From positions 7,128,001 through 7,192,000 of the forward strand of contig CM060733.1 in assembly GCA_030704615.1 (NCBI GenBank): 64,000 bases of DNA, written 5' to 3'. A program made the translations under genes and the position numbers. The stretch comes from Takakia lepidozioides (Eukaryota; Streptophyta; Takakiopsida; Takakiales; Takakiaceae). The notes beneath the pieces are model-generated. The model did no database searches, was not told where the DNA came from, and was given only the letters and a program-made list of their open reading frames with translations. Position 1 is the first letter of the stretch; every line of letters starts with the position of its first letter. Below, in pieces: positions 1 through 11,940 of the stretch.

Positions 1-2140
1 GTAGTGCATGTGAATATTATCTTCTTCATACTTGCAGGTTTACAAAGAATTGTTGGGGTGAATGACTCACTTTTCAAGGGTAGGAAATAACATGGTCATA
101 AGAATATTTAATCATGAGATATTTGTCAAGTTAGCTATAAGATGTCATGGATAAACTCGTACCTCTAGACAAACAAATTGCCCAATATCTCGGTTAGGTC
201 AATCAAAACTGCAAAAGGCATCGTCTCAAAGGTGTGAATGCACCGCTTGACTTTACAGAGGGAAGGACCTAGACTCTTGGTAATTCATTCTGAGTTTCAT
301 ATAAGCACATAAATTGACATAACTACATGCATTGGAACTTTGGTGAATGTAGGGTTGTGTGTTCACGAAAAATATTGATAAGGCCATTATGATAAGCGAT
401 GCTATGGAGTCCGGAACCATACAAATCAATTCTGCGCCAGCCCGTGGACCAGACCACTTCCCTTTCCAGGTGTCAATCTTTTTGTTCCATCTCTTTCACA
501 AACGATCCGACAAATCATATTCCCAGGCTAAACCAGCTAGCTTTACACAATTGTTTACCATTAATTGCATGTGGGTCAATTTCTTCTTATACGAAAGAAG
601 GCTCCATTTGCATTAATAAGAAACTTGGTGTTCAATATCGATTGGCTTTGTCAACCCTTATCAAACTATGGATTGAGAAAGGGTGGGGTTCAAACATCTA
701 ACTGAGCTTGATGCCACTAGAAAAGATAATGCTAGCCCTCGTGCTTCAAAAATATTATATGCAAAAGCAACTTGGGAACATTATTGTGCATGACTTGTAA
801 CCATGGAGATTTGGTCAAGTAACGTGTTATCATGACCCTCAAAAGGGGGAGATGCATGTAAGGGGGAGATGATCGTATTTACACTAACATCGGTAGGTGC
901 AATGTTCTCTCTACTGATCTATAGCACAAATTGGTCAATGAGTTCTAAGAGTACACTTCTTTATCCTAAACAAAATGCTAACTGAGATGGTACTTTGGGC
1001 AGGGGTTGCGTGATAGTGGTATTGGATCCCAAGGCATCATCAACAGTATCAACATGATGTGCAAAACGAAGAGCACAGTTATAAATTTGCCGGGACCCTC
1101 GTACACAATGGGTTAAGTCTCAATTTCCTTTCAAGTTCAATTTCGCTGCAATGGATCTGCAATGGAGAAGCAAGGGCTTCCAAATTCTCTATACCCGAGA
1201 GAATGGACAATATGGTATTTTCAGGCGTCGTGGTATTGTACTAAGTTGACTTGATCTGACCAATGTTGGAAGCGCGCCCATAGCTTGGACAAAGCTCTAC
1301 AACTTGCAGCCAAACCATATAATTGTAACTCAATTAAACTATACTAGTTTTGTCACTATCAAGGGAGGTCATTTTTGTCTCAATCAAATGATATCCAGTC
1401 CATCTTACTACACCTACCTCAGAACTCTCCGTGATAAGCTTTAACACTTGAGAATTAGATCTCTTGAATAATTTCCTCAGTTTTACAGTTGATTTATATC
1501 TTTGCAGACTAACTATATCTCAAATTGCTTCAAAATCAATTATTCATCGAGGCCACTGAATTGAGTCTCTTCAATATTTGGATGATTTTGTACCTCATAC
1601 CACTTTCTCTAATACTGATTTATCTTGCAATCATTAGCTTCAATCTTCTATTGGATCATCTCAAATGAAGTTTACCCAAATCTTGTCCAAAGCTCTGAAA
1701 TTTTAGCCAACCTCATTCAGTTGTAGAATTTGGTTTGAATTGTCTCAGCTATTTAGGAATTTCAAACAAATTTGTGAAGTTTTTCCGTACAAACTCAGCT
1801 TTTAATATTCATGAAAGAGGTGATTTGTAAGATTCCAGTTTTGCTGGTAAAATTCCATGATGAAGTTTAGGCGGAGATGACGGATGTACTTAGGAACAAT
1901 ATTCAACTATCAAGTTTTGTAGGTCTTAGAATGTGTTTAGTTGAATTAAAAAGTGGCCAAAGGTGCAATAGTTTGAACTCAAGGGTGAAAAAAATTGTAG
2001 GTTTTTAGGGATTAAAGTGTACCTTATAGAAGGTACCTTAATTACCTTACACAATTCATGTTTATTCAGGCAACAAATTGAATAATAATTTGTGAGTGGA
2101 AAGTGTGAGAGACGATATAGTTCCGCAATGGAGTTAGCCG
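1..2140. other. AT-rich stretch without a recognisable gene
   Basis: No reading frame here resembles a family I know. The only notable sequence is a doubled purine run of the form agggggaga at about 845-872, similar to the polypurine tract that precedes a 3' LTR in many plant Copia elements. No flanking LTR or integrase could be read, so this is only a hint of old transposon debris. Confidence 0.4.
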
Positions 2141-2239
2141 CTTCAATTAAGAATTTGTCAAGTAATATAGACCCGACGATATATCATATATAATATATAT
2201 GTATATTGTCATGAAAGATGTGTTCGACATGATACCACT

Positions 2240-2974
2240 GATGCCGTATTTGTCGCGGCCCTTTGCCTTGAGGGCAGGGGGTCGGTACACAAGAGGGGTT
2301 GCCCCTGTGGTGGGGGCAGTGGCAACAATAGGTATGGGGGCTGAAGCACCCTTGAGTGCCCAAGGCACTCAAGGGGGCAGAGGCACTCACTAGGTGGAGC
2401 CCCGCACACCGGGTTGCGGTGGGGGTGGTTCCACGAGGGGTGGTGGTAGCTTAGTGGGTCTTAGTGGGGGTGGCATAGGACTCACCATGGGGCGGAGACC
2501 TTGTCGTGGGGGTTGTGGGGAGTCTTGGGACTCATCACGGTCCATTGGGGCCGTGGTGGGTGGGCCAAGACTCACCGCGACTCATCACCGGGAGTCAAGG
2601 GTCTTCGTGGTGGTTCGCCATAAAAAAACGGTGTTGTTTGTGAAAACCCCGTGGACAGTCACTGAAGTATATATAGGGAGTAGTAATCCCGAGAACGGTG
2701 CAAGCCCGTTGGTGACCAAAAATTAGTGAGTAAGCGTGCGAGCCGGAAAGCGACCAAGATGTGGGGAGCTGTTCCGGACTGCCAACAACCAAAGGGAATT
2801 TTCACTAGGCCCAGAGTGAGCGAGGGTCTTGTGGAGGAGCAAAGAGGGGCTGTTATGTCCGGTGAGCAGCCGAAGTTCCGAGTTGGCCCGACGGCCAGTT
2901 TGGGAGTTAGGCGCGCGCATCAAAGTGAGTAACTATGACTTGAAGGGGAGCTTACCGAAGTGAGGTGCGCGACA
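2240..2974 (+). repeat. 5' LTR of a Ty3-like retrotransposon (left edge uncertain)
   Basis: This GC-rich block lies immediately before a tRNA-Met primer-binding site and a gag reading frame, which is where a 5' LTR belongs. It contains a TATA box at 2668-2675. The right edge is placed at the CA dinucleotide at 2973-2974, two bases before the primer site. The left edge is only estimated from the abrupt rise in GC near 2240. I found no second copy in the window, so the 3' LTR is lost or lies elsewhere. Confidence 0.55.
2668..2675 (+). promoter_or_regulatory. TATA box of the LTR promoter
   Basis: The run TATATATA is followed by a purine-rich stretch about 300 bases before the primer-binding site. 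That spacing suits transcription initiating inside the LTR. Confidence 0.5.
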
Positions 2975-2976
2975 CT

Positions 2977-2988
2977 TGGTATCAGAGC
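2977..2988 (+). other. tRNA-Met primer-binding site
   Basis: TGGTATCAGAGC is the standard primer-binding site of many plant LTR retrotransposons, complementary to the 3' end of initiator tRNA-Met. It sits two bases after the presumed LTR end and 42 bases before the gag start at 3030. Confidence 0.85.
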
Positions 2989-3029
2989 TTAGAGTTCAGT
3001 ACGCGGTCGTTCTTGAGATCGGCCTCATC

Positions 3030-3640
3030 ATGGGGTCGGGCAAGACAAAGCGAAAACGGAACGGCTCGAAAGGTGATGATCCTGGTGAGCCCGGTGGGGG
3101 CGACGTGTCACCGAAGTGGCAAATGGAAGAGGCAATTTATGCTTCTGAAAGCGAGGCTCAAGAACGGGAGGAATTTGGGGAGTCGAAGCCCGAGGACTTC
3201 CCAGAGGCTCCGCCAGACCAACAGATGTCTCTCATGCCAGCAGCCTTTTGGGAAGGGTTATTGGCGCAGTTTGGCAGGACGTTGAAAGACGTGATGAGGG
3301 CGGCTAATGCCATTTCCACTGAGGCAAAGTTTAAGGTGAAGCCTAAGGAACCCGACACCTTCAAGGGCATCCGAAATCGGAAGGCACTCAATACCTGGCT
3401 CTTGGAGCTAGAGCAGTACTTCCGGGTGGCCAAGTTGAGTGACGACGATCGGGTGGAAGTGGCTCCCACCTATTTGAGGGGCTATGCTCAACAATGGTGG
3501 CAGAAACGCCTTCATGACCAAGGTCCAAACCCAGAAACCTTGAGCTAGAGTGGGTTCAAGGAACTTATGAAAAGACGGTTTGTGCCCCTGACACGTTAGT
3601 TCCGGAAATTATCCCACTCACGAACATTAACTGACTTCAT
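3030..3640 (+). pseudogene. Retrotransposon gag, N-terminal half
   Basis: A frame starting with Met-Gly-Ser at 3030 gives a lysine/acidic-rich head and then a capsid-like segment (TFKGIRNRKALNTWLLELEQ, then YLRGYAQQWW), typical of plant Ty3 gag (Retrotrans_gag). A TAG at 3546-3548 breaks the frame. Recognisable gag sequence (FKELMKRRFVPLT) continues just after it. The rest of gag does not follow on this strand but lies inverted from 4255 back to 3660, so the element is rearranged as well as mutated. It would have made the structural capsid protein of the virus-like particle. Confidence 0.75.
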
Positions 3641-3659
3641 TTACACAGTCTCCTGATAC

Positions 3660-4255
3660 AACTCACAAGAGTAGTTGCCTACCTTGCAAAGTCTTGGCAA
3701 CTACCGCCTCCACCAAGCGGCTGATGGAATCTTCAGACAGCTCCGTGGTCGCCCGAGTCATGTTCAATTGTTGGGGTTTCACGCACTTCTTGGCCATGTG
3801 CCCGGGCTCCCCGCAATTAAACCACACTTCATCGAAGGTCGTCTTCTGTCCGCCATAAGCCGCCGCACCTGATTTTTCTTTCGGAGCACCGAGTGCCGCT
3901 TTGACGTGTGAAGGCCCTCCCTTCGATTTCCATGTGTCATTGTCGCCGCGTGGCCTATCCCACTTCTTTTCCGGTCGGAAAGAGTCACCCTCCCGCCGGG
4001 CCTTCTTGTGGTTCAACTCCGTACGGCCTTGTCTTTCGCCCCTAGGGACATCCGAGAAACATTCAGCCTTTCAATTGCCTCGTTCAAAGTCTTAGGTGGC
4101 TTCTCCTCCAACTTCCGCTTGGCCATGGGCCAATCCCGCCACAAAGTTGAAGACCATTTCTGGTTCCGCCATATCCACGACTTCGAGCAACAGCACATTG
4201 AAAGCCTGAACATATCCCCGAATGTCATCCGTTTGCTTAAAATTCATCATCTTGT
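3660..4255 (-). pseudogene. Retrotransposon gag, C-terminal half, inverted
   Basis: Read on the minus strand, this encodes the part missing from the gag head upstream: a capsid tail (WDKMMNFKQTDDIRGYVQAF), a basic linker, and one CCHC zinc knuckle (WFNCGEPGHMAKKC) that would bind the element's RNA. A frame change lies in the linker near 4050. The order on the plus strand is gag head (+), gag tail (-), protease (+), so an internal segment was flipped in place. An insertion of a second, opposite copy is possible but would not explain why each half is present exactly once. Confidence 0.8.
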
Positions 4256-4264
4256 CCCAGGCGA

Positions 4265-4500
4265 GCCAGGACGCGTTTTGGTAGACACAGGACCATCGCA
4301 CTCCTTCATGACACCGGCAACGGCACGGAAGCTGGGGCTCCCGACAAGTGATGTGGGGGCCTCTATTGAAATGCATTCTGCCAAAGGAATGCACACCCTG
4401 CTCGCACCCTATCGTCGGCATTTTACCAACCCGCCCCATTCGGCCTGCCACGTGGCTAGGTCAATGGCGGTGGAGGGCCCTAAATCATACAATTCTGGGT
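4265..4500 (+). pseudogene. Aspartic protease fragment of the same Ty3-like element
   Basis: Back on the plus strand, the frame reads VLVDTGPSHSFMTPATARKL, the active-site region of a retropepsin (Asp-Thr-Gly followed by a hydrophobic Ser-Phe-Met segment). It begins within about 20 bases of the inverted gag tail. The frame decays after about 80 residues, and no reverse transcriptase or integrase of this element follows in the window. Confidence 0.6.
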
Positions 4501-4878
4501 ACCCCTCCTCACTTCAAAAAAATTGGACGACGTTGCTTTTGCACCTTTTCGGGGTGCAATAAATTCTGGCACAGACATAACTTCACGCGCTTTCGTTTTG
4601 AAAGCATCTTCATCCGAGTTCATCCATACACTCTACATCGCCTTTAATCTTTGACGCGACCAAATTCGGGTCGCGTCGTCCATTAGGGGTTAAAACAGAA
4701 ATATCTTAAAATAGCTTGAGCAAGTCATGCCGACAAGTTTAGTCAGCATGCCCTACTTATATATAGAAAGGGGCTCAGAAGTCTTTTTCAATTGCTGCAG
4801 GGCTTTGCTGTTTCACGTCTTGCTCTTCTTCATGTTGGGAGTAGAAGGAAGAGATTTGTGCAGCTACGCACAGCGGCC

Positions 4879-6065
4879 ATGGACACCTCTGTGTGGGGAA
4901 GATTGTCGGGAGACATGGTGGATGATGTTATTACTTTCTTGCCAGTTTCCAGTTTACTTCGATTTCGCATTGTTTGCAAACATTGGTGTTATTTGATCGA
5001 TTCTCCTTCATTCCGCAAGCCCTCTGCAGAGATCGAATGAGCATCTCTTGTTCTGCAATCATCTATAGGTTTTCTTGTGTATGATTCATGAACTGGAGCA
5101 AGACGTGTAACTAATGCACAATTATGCACGTACTATCTTGTAGCCGACCAGTGGCAGGCATGCAGGAGCCAACGTCCTAGGCACTACAACCTACCACGAT
5201 TGCATTCACGTATGCATACAGTGGAGTTTGGAACAGGAGGCCTTATATGTGCGCTAATTCCTAGCCATAGTATGGGTGGGATGGACATTGAGGTATGGAA
5301 CCCACTCACCGGTGGCTCCAGGATATTGCCTCTCCTACGCTCAATCGTTGGCGGCGGGTCCCAGCGATAGTGAAGGTGTTCATAGATGAGAGAACAAAGA
5401 CGTACAAGATTATTATTGCGGGTAATCGTGAGTATGCGGGTGAAGATGAGAGATACCGGATCACAGAGATCTATGATGCAACATCGGGTTCGTGGAAACA
5501 CGGTGGACACTTCCTACCTTACACACCATGTTACTCTTCAAGCAATTTTGTAATTACAATTGGTGTTGAGTACAAGGGGGTTTTGCACTTTGTATTTCCT
5601 ACGAAGTTAGTAACGAGGGCATACCGGCTGCTTGCATACAACATTGAACAAGACTTATGGAGCGAGCCACCGTACGTTCTTCCCCACGAGTTTGACAAGT
5701 TTGCATTTGTTCAATGTGAGGGACGCTTACTCATACGAAGAGTTTCTCCGACCACCGCAGAGTGTAGTGTCTACGAATTGAATATTTCAAGCAAAGAGTG
5801 GGTCCCACTATTAAAAGTACAAGTTCCACACATGGGTGGTTCTCCGTGGGCTATGAATCCAATATGTGGAGTGGTAGCAGGTAACCAACTAGTCATAACA
5901 AGCGATGAATGTCAAAGTAATCCATGTATAACATGTATGCAAGTATGGGTGTATGACATGGTTCAACAAACATTGCGAAAGTTTCCCTCTTGTCCCTTTT
6001 ATGGACTATCTACACATCATTATCAGCGAGTTGCTCATTTCAGCCGGCCTTGTTGCGGACACTAG
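4879..6065 (+). pseudogene. F-box/kelch-type protein, frameshifted
   Basis: The N-terminus from Met at 4879 is a clear F-box (WGRLSGDMVDDVITFLPVSS, then RFRIVCKHW), the segment that docks F-box proteins to SKP1 in SCF ubiquitin ligases. The same frame runs on through two in-frame TGA stops (5038-5040 and about 5092) to a GGLICA and IEVWNPLTG segment. It then shifts by one base near 5350-5362 into a 200-residue frame (VVF-type strands, EIYDATSGSW, VWVYDM) that resembles kelch-like/F-box-associated repeats of land-plant FBK proteins. It would have been about 390 residues and a substrate receptor of unknown target. Stops plus a frameshift make it a pseudogene. An intron is unlikely because coding similarity is continuous. 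Confidence 0.75.
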
Positions 6066-8022
6066 TGTTGTAGAAATTTTGCAAAGCTGGGGTATATGTG
6101 CACCGTTTGCATTCACTCTTTGAGGTTGCAAATCCGTGGTGCCTCACATTTGTGGTTGCAACTTTGGTAGTGGGTCCACACTATTGTAGAATTTGCTCGT
6201 TGGTTTGAGTTGCAATCAAACCAAATTTGCGTTGCAAACATTCCTCATTGATCATTTACTTCATATGTCAATAGTACTATTACTGATATGAATAAAAGTT
6301 GAGAGCCTTACAACTACCTTGCGATTCTCAATAAAATGTGACAAAATGAGGTAAGCATGTATGAATCCAACAACCATTTTTTCTTCAAAAACCATCCGAA
6401 ATACCAATACAATGCACCTCATAGTTATTCATTGCATTACACAATTAATATCAAAATATTTTGATTGTTAGAATGGTAGGATTTAATGGGCCGCCCAATG
6501 ATTATTATGCACGTGTTTTTTTTTTTAACGCAAAGAGTTTACTATTTTCAGTAGATTAGTGGTTTGGATGGAAAAGTTTACAAAAGAGGAAGAAGGAGGA
6601 GGATGAAATGCAAAAGAGTGGCATGAAGCCAAGAAAATGGGTGGATGTTTTTCCTCACTGATATAGTATATGTAGTATGTACGGTCCTAAAAGCCTTCTT
6701 TTACATGCTGATAATCTCGACATCAATCCCAGCATTCGAACAACCCGTCTATCCTCTACCTCGCAAGGTTCCTAATTCTTAGCATACAATATTGTATGGC
6801 ACATAGCTTCAATATGCACAGTAGTAAAACCATTTGTCTCTCATGCTTGTAGTTGCTTGTTAGTGAGTTGCTTAGAGAGCTAGCTTGAAGCTTGCTTAGC
6901 CTTTGCATCTTGCTTGTGAAGTTCCTAGATTGCTTGTTGGCTTAAAGCTTAGCCTAGATGTTTTAGGCAAGCTTGGAGGAAACATCTAGAGTGCTAGGGA
7001 GACTAGGGAGCTCCTAGGCCCTAGTGTGTAAAGGCCAAGAGTCATTTTATGTGGAAAAGGAAAGAGACTTCCCCAAAAAACAAGTGTGTTTCATTTGAGA
7101 GTGTGCTGAGCCCTTTGGGAGTGTGAAGATGAGGTAGGAGCAACAAACCCCATAGGAGAGGTGATCACTACCCCTTCCCCCCTAGTTTTGGTAGCCCATT
7201 TAGTCAAGTGGAATCCTTCTCCACATTTTCGTGGCGATTTGATCGCAGCTAGTTGGAGTATGTACATGTGTGAAGGCCGACGGGATCGATCCATATTTGC
7301 AATTTATGGGATTATTAGTTTGGTTAAGCTAACCCTAGTTCAGCACGCCATGAGTTGTGTGCTTATACTTTCTTGGTTTCATGGTCTTAGTCATTGGTGC
7401 TGTGCCTTCTTCACTTTATCCTCCATGATGACAATTCCTTCTGACTCTAAGTGTAGGTACTATACCTGCACATGTAGTTTGAGAGTTTCTACCCTGTTGA
7501 GACTGGAGACCAAGGTCAAAACCATGTCTCGATAGCCAACATCGCTCCAGGGCTGCTTTCTCAAATGTCCACAGTGGGTGGTTGCGTCACCAACAGCCAA
7601 CCTGTGTTTTGCAGAAAACACAACACTGTTTAGACAAGAGAAGCCCTTAATTTGTTGCGTCTACTTCTGACAAGCTCCATCCCTAAAAAAGACTCGTCAC
7701 TGACAAACCCTTCCTAAGAAATTATTCTCAACTCATAATGAAAAATGGTTTCAGTAAGCCTGTGAGATCATGGCTGTGTCCTAAAACTGTTAGTTTTCAG
7801 ACGGCAGGTCAAACTATAGATCCATACAAACAGAACTCTGTCAACAAAGCTCTGGATTAAGGTTCTCCATGACTTACCATGGGTAACACCGCATGTACTG
7901 ACAGCTGCATTCAATCACACACTGTTTCTTCCAACTCTCTGCTGACAAAAGCAATGACAATTTACCACCTTCCCGCCCTCGTGTATCAAGCAGCACCCTT
8001 TCTTTTGTGTATGTTGCTTGTT
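6066..8022. other. Non-coding interval
   Basis: No gene is recognisable. A poly-T run lies near 6519-6528. The stretch 6840-7100 is rich in GCTTG/CTTAG words that look like decayed repetitive DNA. The ORFs here lack family features. Confidence 0.4.
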
Positions 8023-10781
8023 TCACCAGTAGTCCTACAACAACAAAACCCATCTTGGAAGTGGTGAAAGAAGCTGGCATCCCATCCAACATTTGCTCTT
8101 CCAATCAAGCTTTGAGATGTCCTTGCTGGCAGTGTGGCAGTCACCACACATGCAAAGATTCTAAAGGACGCAAGATAGGCGTCCAGGGACTCTGCTAATC
8201 AGCCCAAAAGCAGTGGCCAGCTTCTCACTGGTGGCACCGAGAAAACTCCTTTCCCTCTTCCTCCACATCATGCAATGCTAAACATATGTCAGGCATGTGC
8301 CCGGCCTCCTCCATCCAACCAGAAAATCTCTCCAGCTCAGCAAGGACTTTCTCAGTTTGTGGATGCATGTCATCTACAACAATGCATCTGGTTATCAACC
8401 TCAATGCAGCTGCACCTGGCTCTTTTCTGACACCTCTCTCCTGCATCATTTTTCTCATCCTTGCTCTATCCACCCATCTGCCGGAAGCAGCATAGATGTA
8501 TAAGTAGCAGTGTCCTGTGGAACCCACTTGAGAAGGCATTTTGCCACACGTTCGGCCACATCTACATTACCATGAATTCTGCAGGCACTAAGCCAGGCCC
8601 CCCACACCGCTGAATCGGGTTGGATTGGCATACTTGCTGTGAAGTCCTCTACCTCATCCAATCGCCCTGAACGGCCGAGAAGGTCCACCATGCAGACAAA
8701 ATGCTCCACTGTAGGAGCGAGGTCATGATCTCGACTCATGGAATCAAAATAATGGCGCCCTTCATCCACGAGACCCACATGACTGCATGCATAGAGAACA
8801 CATGTAAAGGTGATAACATTTGGTTTCAAGCCTTCCTGTTGCATTTGTTCAAATAGTTGTAGGGCCTCCATACCACAACCATGCTGAGCATATCCTGCAA
8901 TCATTGCACTCCATGTGACCACATTTCGTTGAGCCATATTGTTAAACACTTGACGTGCATCCTTTATGTTCCCACATTTGGCATACATGGTAACAAGGGC
9001 AGTCTCCAGACTTACCTCTGATACAATTCCAGCCTTGATGATGTCAGCATGGGCCACTTTTCCATTTTCTAGGGCTGCCAGGCTGGCATACACATTGAGG
9101 ACACAAATAAACGAGACCCTGTCAGGTGTCACCCCATCCTGCATCATTTGTTCATAGATCTCCAAGGCCTCCATACAGCATCCATGCTGAGTATATCCTG
9201 AGATCATTGCATTCCATGAGACCACATCTCGTTCAGCCATATTGTCAAACACTTGACGTGCACCCTTCATATTCCCACATCTGGCATACATGTCAACAAG
9301 GGCAGTCTCCAGAATGATATCTGACACAATTCCTGCTTTAATGATGTCAGCATGGACCTCTGTACCCGGTCCCAGGGCTGCCAGGTTGGCACACGCATTG
9401 AGAACACAAATGAATGTGACTTTATTGGGCATCACCCCTTCTCGTATCATTTGCTTATAAACCTTGAAAGCCTCCCTACCATACCCATACTGAGCATATC
9501 CTGCAATCATCGCACTCCATGAGACCACATTTCGCTGAGCCATATTGTCAAACACTTGGCATGCACCCCTCATGCTCCCACATTTGGCATACATGTCAAC
9601 AAGAGCAGTCTCCAGAATGATGTCTGTTGCAATCCCAATTTTGATAATGTCACCATGGACCTCTTGGCCCTTTACCAGGGCTTCTGAGTTGGCACAGGCC
9701 TTGAGAACGCAGATGAAGGTGACTTTGTTTGGTAGCACCCCTTCCCGTATCATCTGCTCATACATCCCAAAAGCCTCCCTACAATACCCATGCTCAGCGT
9801 ATCCTGCGATCATCGCACTCCATGAAACCACATTCTTGTGGGCCATATTCTGAAACACTTGAAACGCATCCTTCATGCTCCCGCATTTAGCATACATGTT
9901 GACAAGGGCAGTCTCCAGAACAACATCTGGCACAACTCCAGCTTTGATGACATCAGCATGGACCACTTTGCCCTTTTCCAGAGCTCCTAGACTGGCACAG
10001 GCCTTGAGAATGCAAATGAATGTGATGTTGTTTGGCATCACCCCTTCCTGTAGCATCTGCTGATAGATCTTGAAAGCCTCCCTACCACACCCATGCCGAG
10101 CATATCCTGCGATCATTTTGGTCCACGTAACCCCATCTCGTTTCGCCATGTTGTCAAACACTAGGCGTGCATCCAACACGCTTCCGCACTTGGCATACAT
10201 GTTTACAAGGGTGTTGAGTAGAAAGATGTTTGGCTTGAATCCACTTTGGATAATGTGGGCGTGCACATGCTTTCCCATTTCAAGGTTTCCAGTTTTGATG
10301 CACTCCGACAATAGGCACACATAGGTGTTGGAGTCTGCCGAGAATCCTTGGTTAGTCAAAACGTGCAAGGCCTCCCTCAGTTGTCCTCCCTTACATAGTG
10401 TCAGCACATCCCCACAGGAGCCAAATGAGTTCTTGTTTAATCCATCACTGGATTGTGCTTGACCTTCTATCATGGCAACTAGCATTGCTTTCAACCCAGG
10501 AGTGTTTGACAATCCGCCAATCCAAAGGGCCTCAATTGTGAGTTTTTGTCTGATATCTGATGATCTTGAACTTCTCTGTGAAAACCACAGCTTCGCAGGT
10601 GAGAAACCATAGCTTCAAACACAACCTAGATGCGGGCTTCAGTTGCACGCCCTTCTTGACAACCTATTTCAAATTATAAATGAAGATGAAGATAGCCTCA
10701 CCTTATCAAACCCATTGTTCCACAATTGTGAAGGATGTGAGAAGAACTCCTGCCAGAGTCGTTCTTTACTCTTTGCTTGAC
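8023..10781 (-). pseudogene. PPR-DYW editing factor A, frameshifted, with an upstream PDF-motif exon
   Basis: On the minus strand, exon 10781-10702 (80 bp) is followed by an intron and then exon 10575 downward. A long frame, open to 8455, gives a PLS-type PPR array: after a leading PPR segment come five very similar units of about 101 residues, each with LETALVNMYAKCGS-like and [10 protein letters not shown]-like cores. Then come E motifs (TVEHF, VDLLGRSGRLDE). Near 8505 a small deletion shifts the frame; the E+/DYW continues as [18 protein letters not shown] and a CGDCHTASKDIS segment. It ends with Asp-Tyr-Trp-stop at 8034-8023, after more frame changes. The family recognises single cytidines in organellar transcripts and deaminates them to uridine. 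Here the recognition array is intact but the deaminase is out of frame. A rival view is an active DYW-less PPR protein of about 690-710 residues. Confidence 0.8.
10702..10781 (-). other. Exon encoding the first half of a PDF motif (locus A)
   Basis: The exon is bounded by an acceptor (gcacgcag before it) and a donor (AAG then GTGAGG). It reads ERLWQEFFSHPSQLWNNG and ends in phase 0. The next exon starts in phase 0 at 10575 with a degenerate PDFRHK-like segment and then EALWIGGLSNTPGLK. Together they match the PDF motif of OSB proteins. The same 80-bp exon recurs at locus B, and near-copies at C and D. Confidence 0.65.
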
Positions 10782-10924
10782 CTGCGTGCAAGAAAAGCAC
10801 GAAGATGAGAGCTCTGAAAGGTTCCAATCACCTCAGTCACTCTAAAGGAGCCATGCTGCTCTACGCAGCTCCTCATTGAACCAATCTTATTGAGTAAGGA
10901 GGACGGCTAGTGTAGTGTAAAAAT

Positions 10925-10945
10925 TCTCTCTCTCTCTCTCTCTCT
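10925..10945. repeat. (TC)n microsatellite
   Basis: An uninterrupted run of about ten TC dinucleotides lies about 140 bases upstream of the first exon seen for locus A. Such CT-rich tracts are common in plant 5' UTRs. Confidence 0.9.
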
Positions 10946-11830
10946 GCCCTGTCTTAAGCATGGTGTGACTGCCGGTGCAATCAAAGACACGTGTGTCACC
11001 TGCAAGGGGGATCTGGGTCAGATTGCTCAAGACGCTCGAAACACTGATGAATGCTGTCACCCCCACAGAGCCAGAGAGGCGTACTAATCAACACTGCTTG
11101 CCGCCACCTTCCAGCCATAGACCTATGCCCTATGGAGGCAGCAGAAAGGCGAGAGACAGGGCAACCTGAATTCCGTGATTCCACAAGGCGCAATACGCTC
11201 ACAACCACCTGTCTCGGGCCTGACAGTAGCCGGCGCATCAGGCCCTCCCCACTAGTGTCCCGTACCCCATTACTTGCCAATTCTAGCGCATTGCCAACAG
11301 CCTGCAAACCTCCCCACAACCATCCCAGCAGCCAAATGTGATTAGCCAGAGACCACCTACCTTTCCAGACAGAGTGCTTCTGCAAGGGCTACATAAGAAT
11401 GTAGAAATCATCTCTGTAAGGAAATCAACCACTAGTCAACCCACGACATGAGTGTAATTCAGCAGTGTGAGATTCTGCATACACGTCTCCTTACTTGAAA
11501 GAAGGATGTGAGGTTACAATAACCAGAGCGTCGATGCAGCTGCAAGTAGATGGTCACACTCCTGATGAAAACTGCAAGGCAAGCCAAGATCACTCGCTCA
11601 GACGACGGCGAGCAGATGACACGAGAGAGAGCTACAATTTTGACATGTGCTGGGAAGTCCAGTGGCACGGGGCTGTTTGAGGACTTAAAGAGAGATGATA
11701 ATTTCTCTCTTAGAGAAAGACGAGAGAGACAATACTTTCTACTTTCTAAGTTTCAATTATACTGGCCCTTGAACACCCCCACCAAAAAAAAAGAAAAAAA
11801 CTGGACGGTTGCTACTCGTCGTGTACCTTG

Positions 11831-11940
11831 ACCCCCAAAGGGACCTACTGCCTTTCCGTTGGGAAAGTGGACACATTGACGACATCCAACACAATGCATT
11901 TCAACCCACAACCACCAATGAAACGATAGGGTATCAATAT
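11831..11940 (+). repeat. Single arm of a dispersed fold-back repeat
   Basis: The stretch from ACCCCCAAAGGGACCTACTG onward is similar base by base to the left arm of the fold-back element at 53551-53673. Shared features are an AAGGG..CTACTGCCTT start, a GTGGACAC/CTGGACAC block and a CCCACAACCAC block. No right arm was found nearby. Confidence 0.5.

Noticed and set aside
844-871. Copia polypurine tract
   Set aside because: The doubled agggggaga looks right, but no LTR, integrase or RT remnant could be tied to it.
8966-10324. Plus-strand ORFs across pseudogene A
   Set aside because: Repeated antisense shadows (HLAYM units) of the PPR repeats; no independent features.
10996-11385. Upstream coding exon of locus A on the minus strand
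   Set aside because: A frame ending near a donor-like GTAGG or GTGAC exists, but it does not match the first exons of B and C convincingly.
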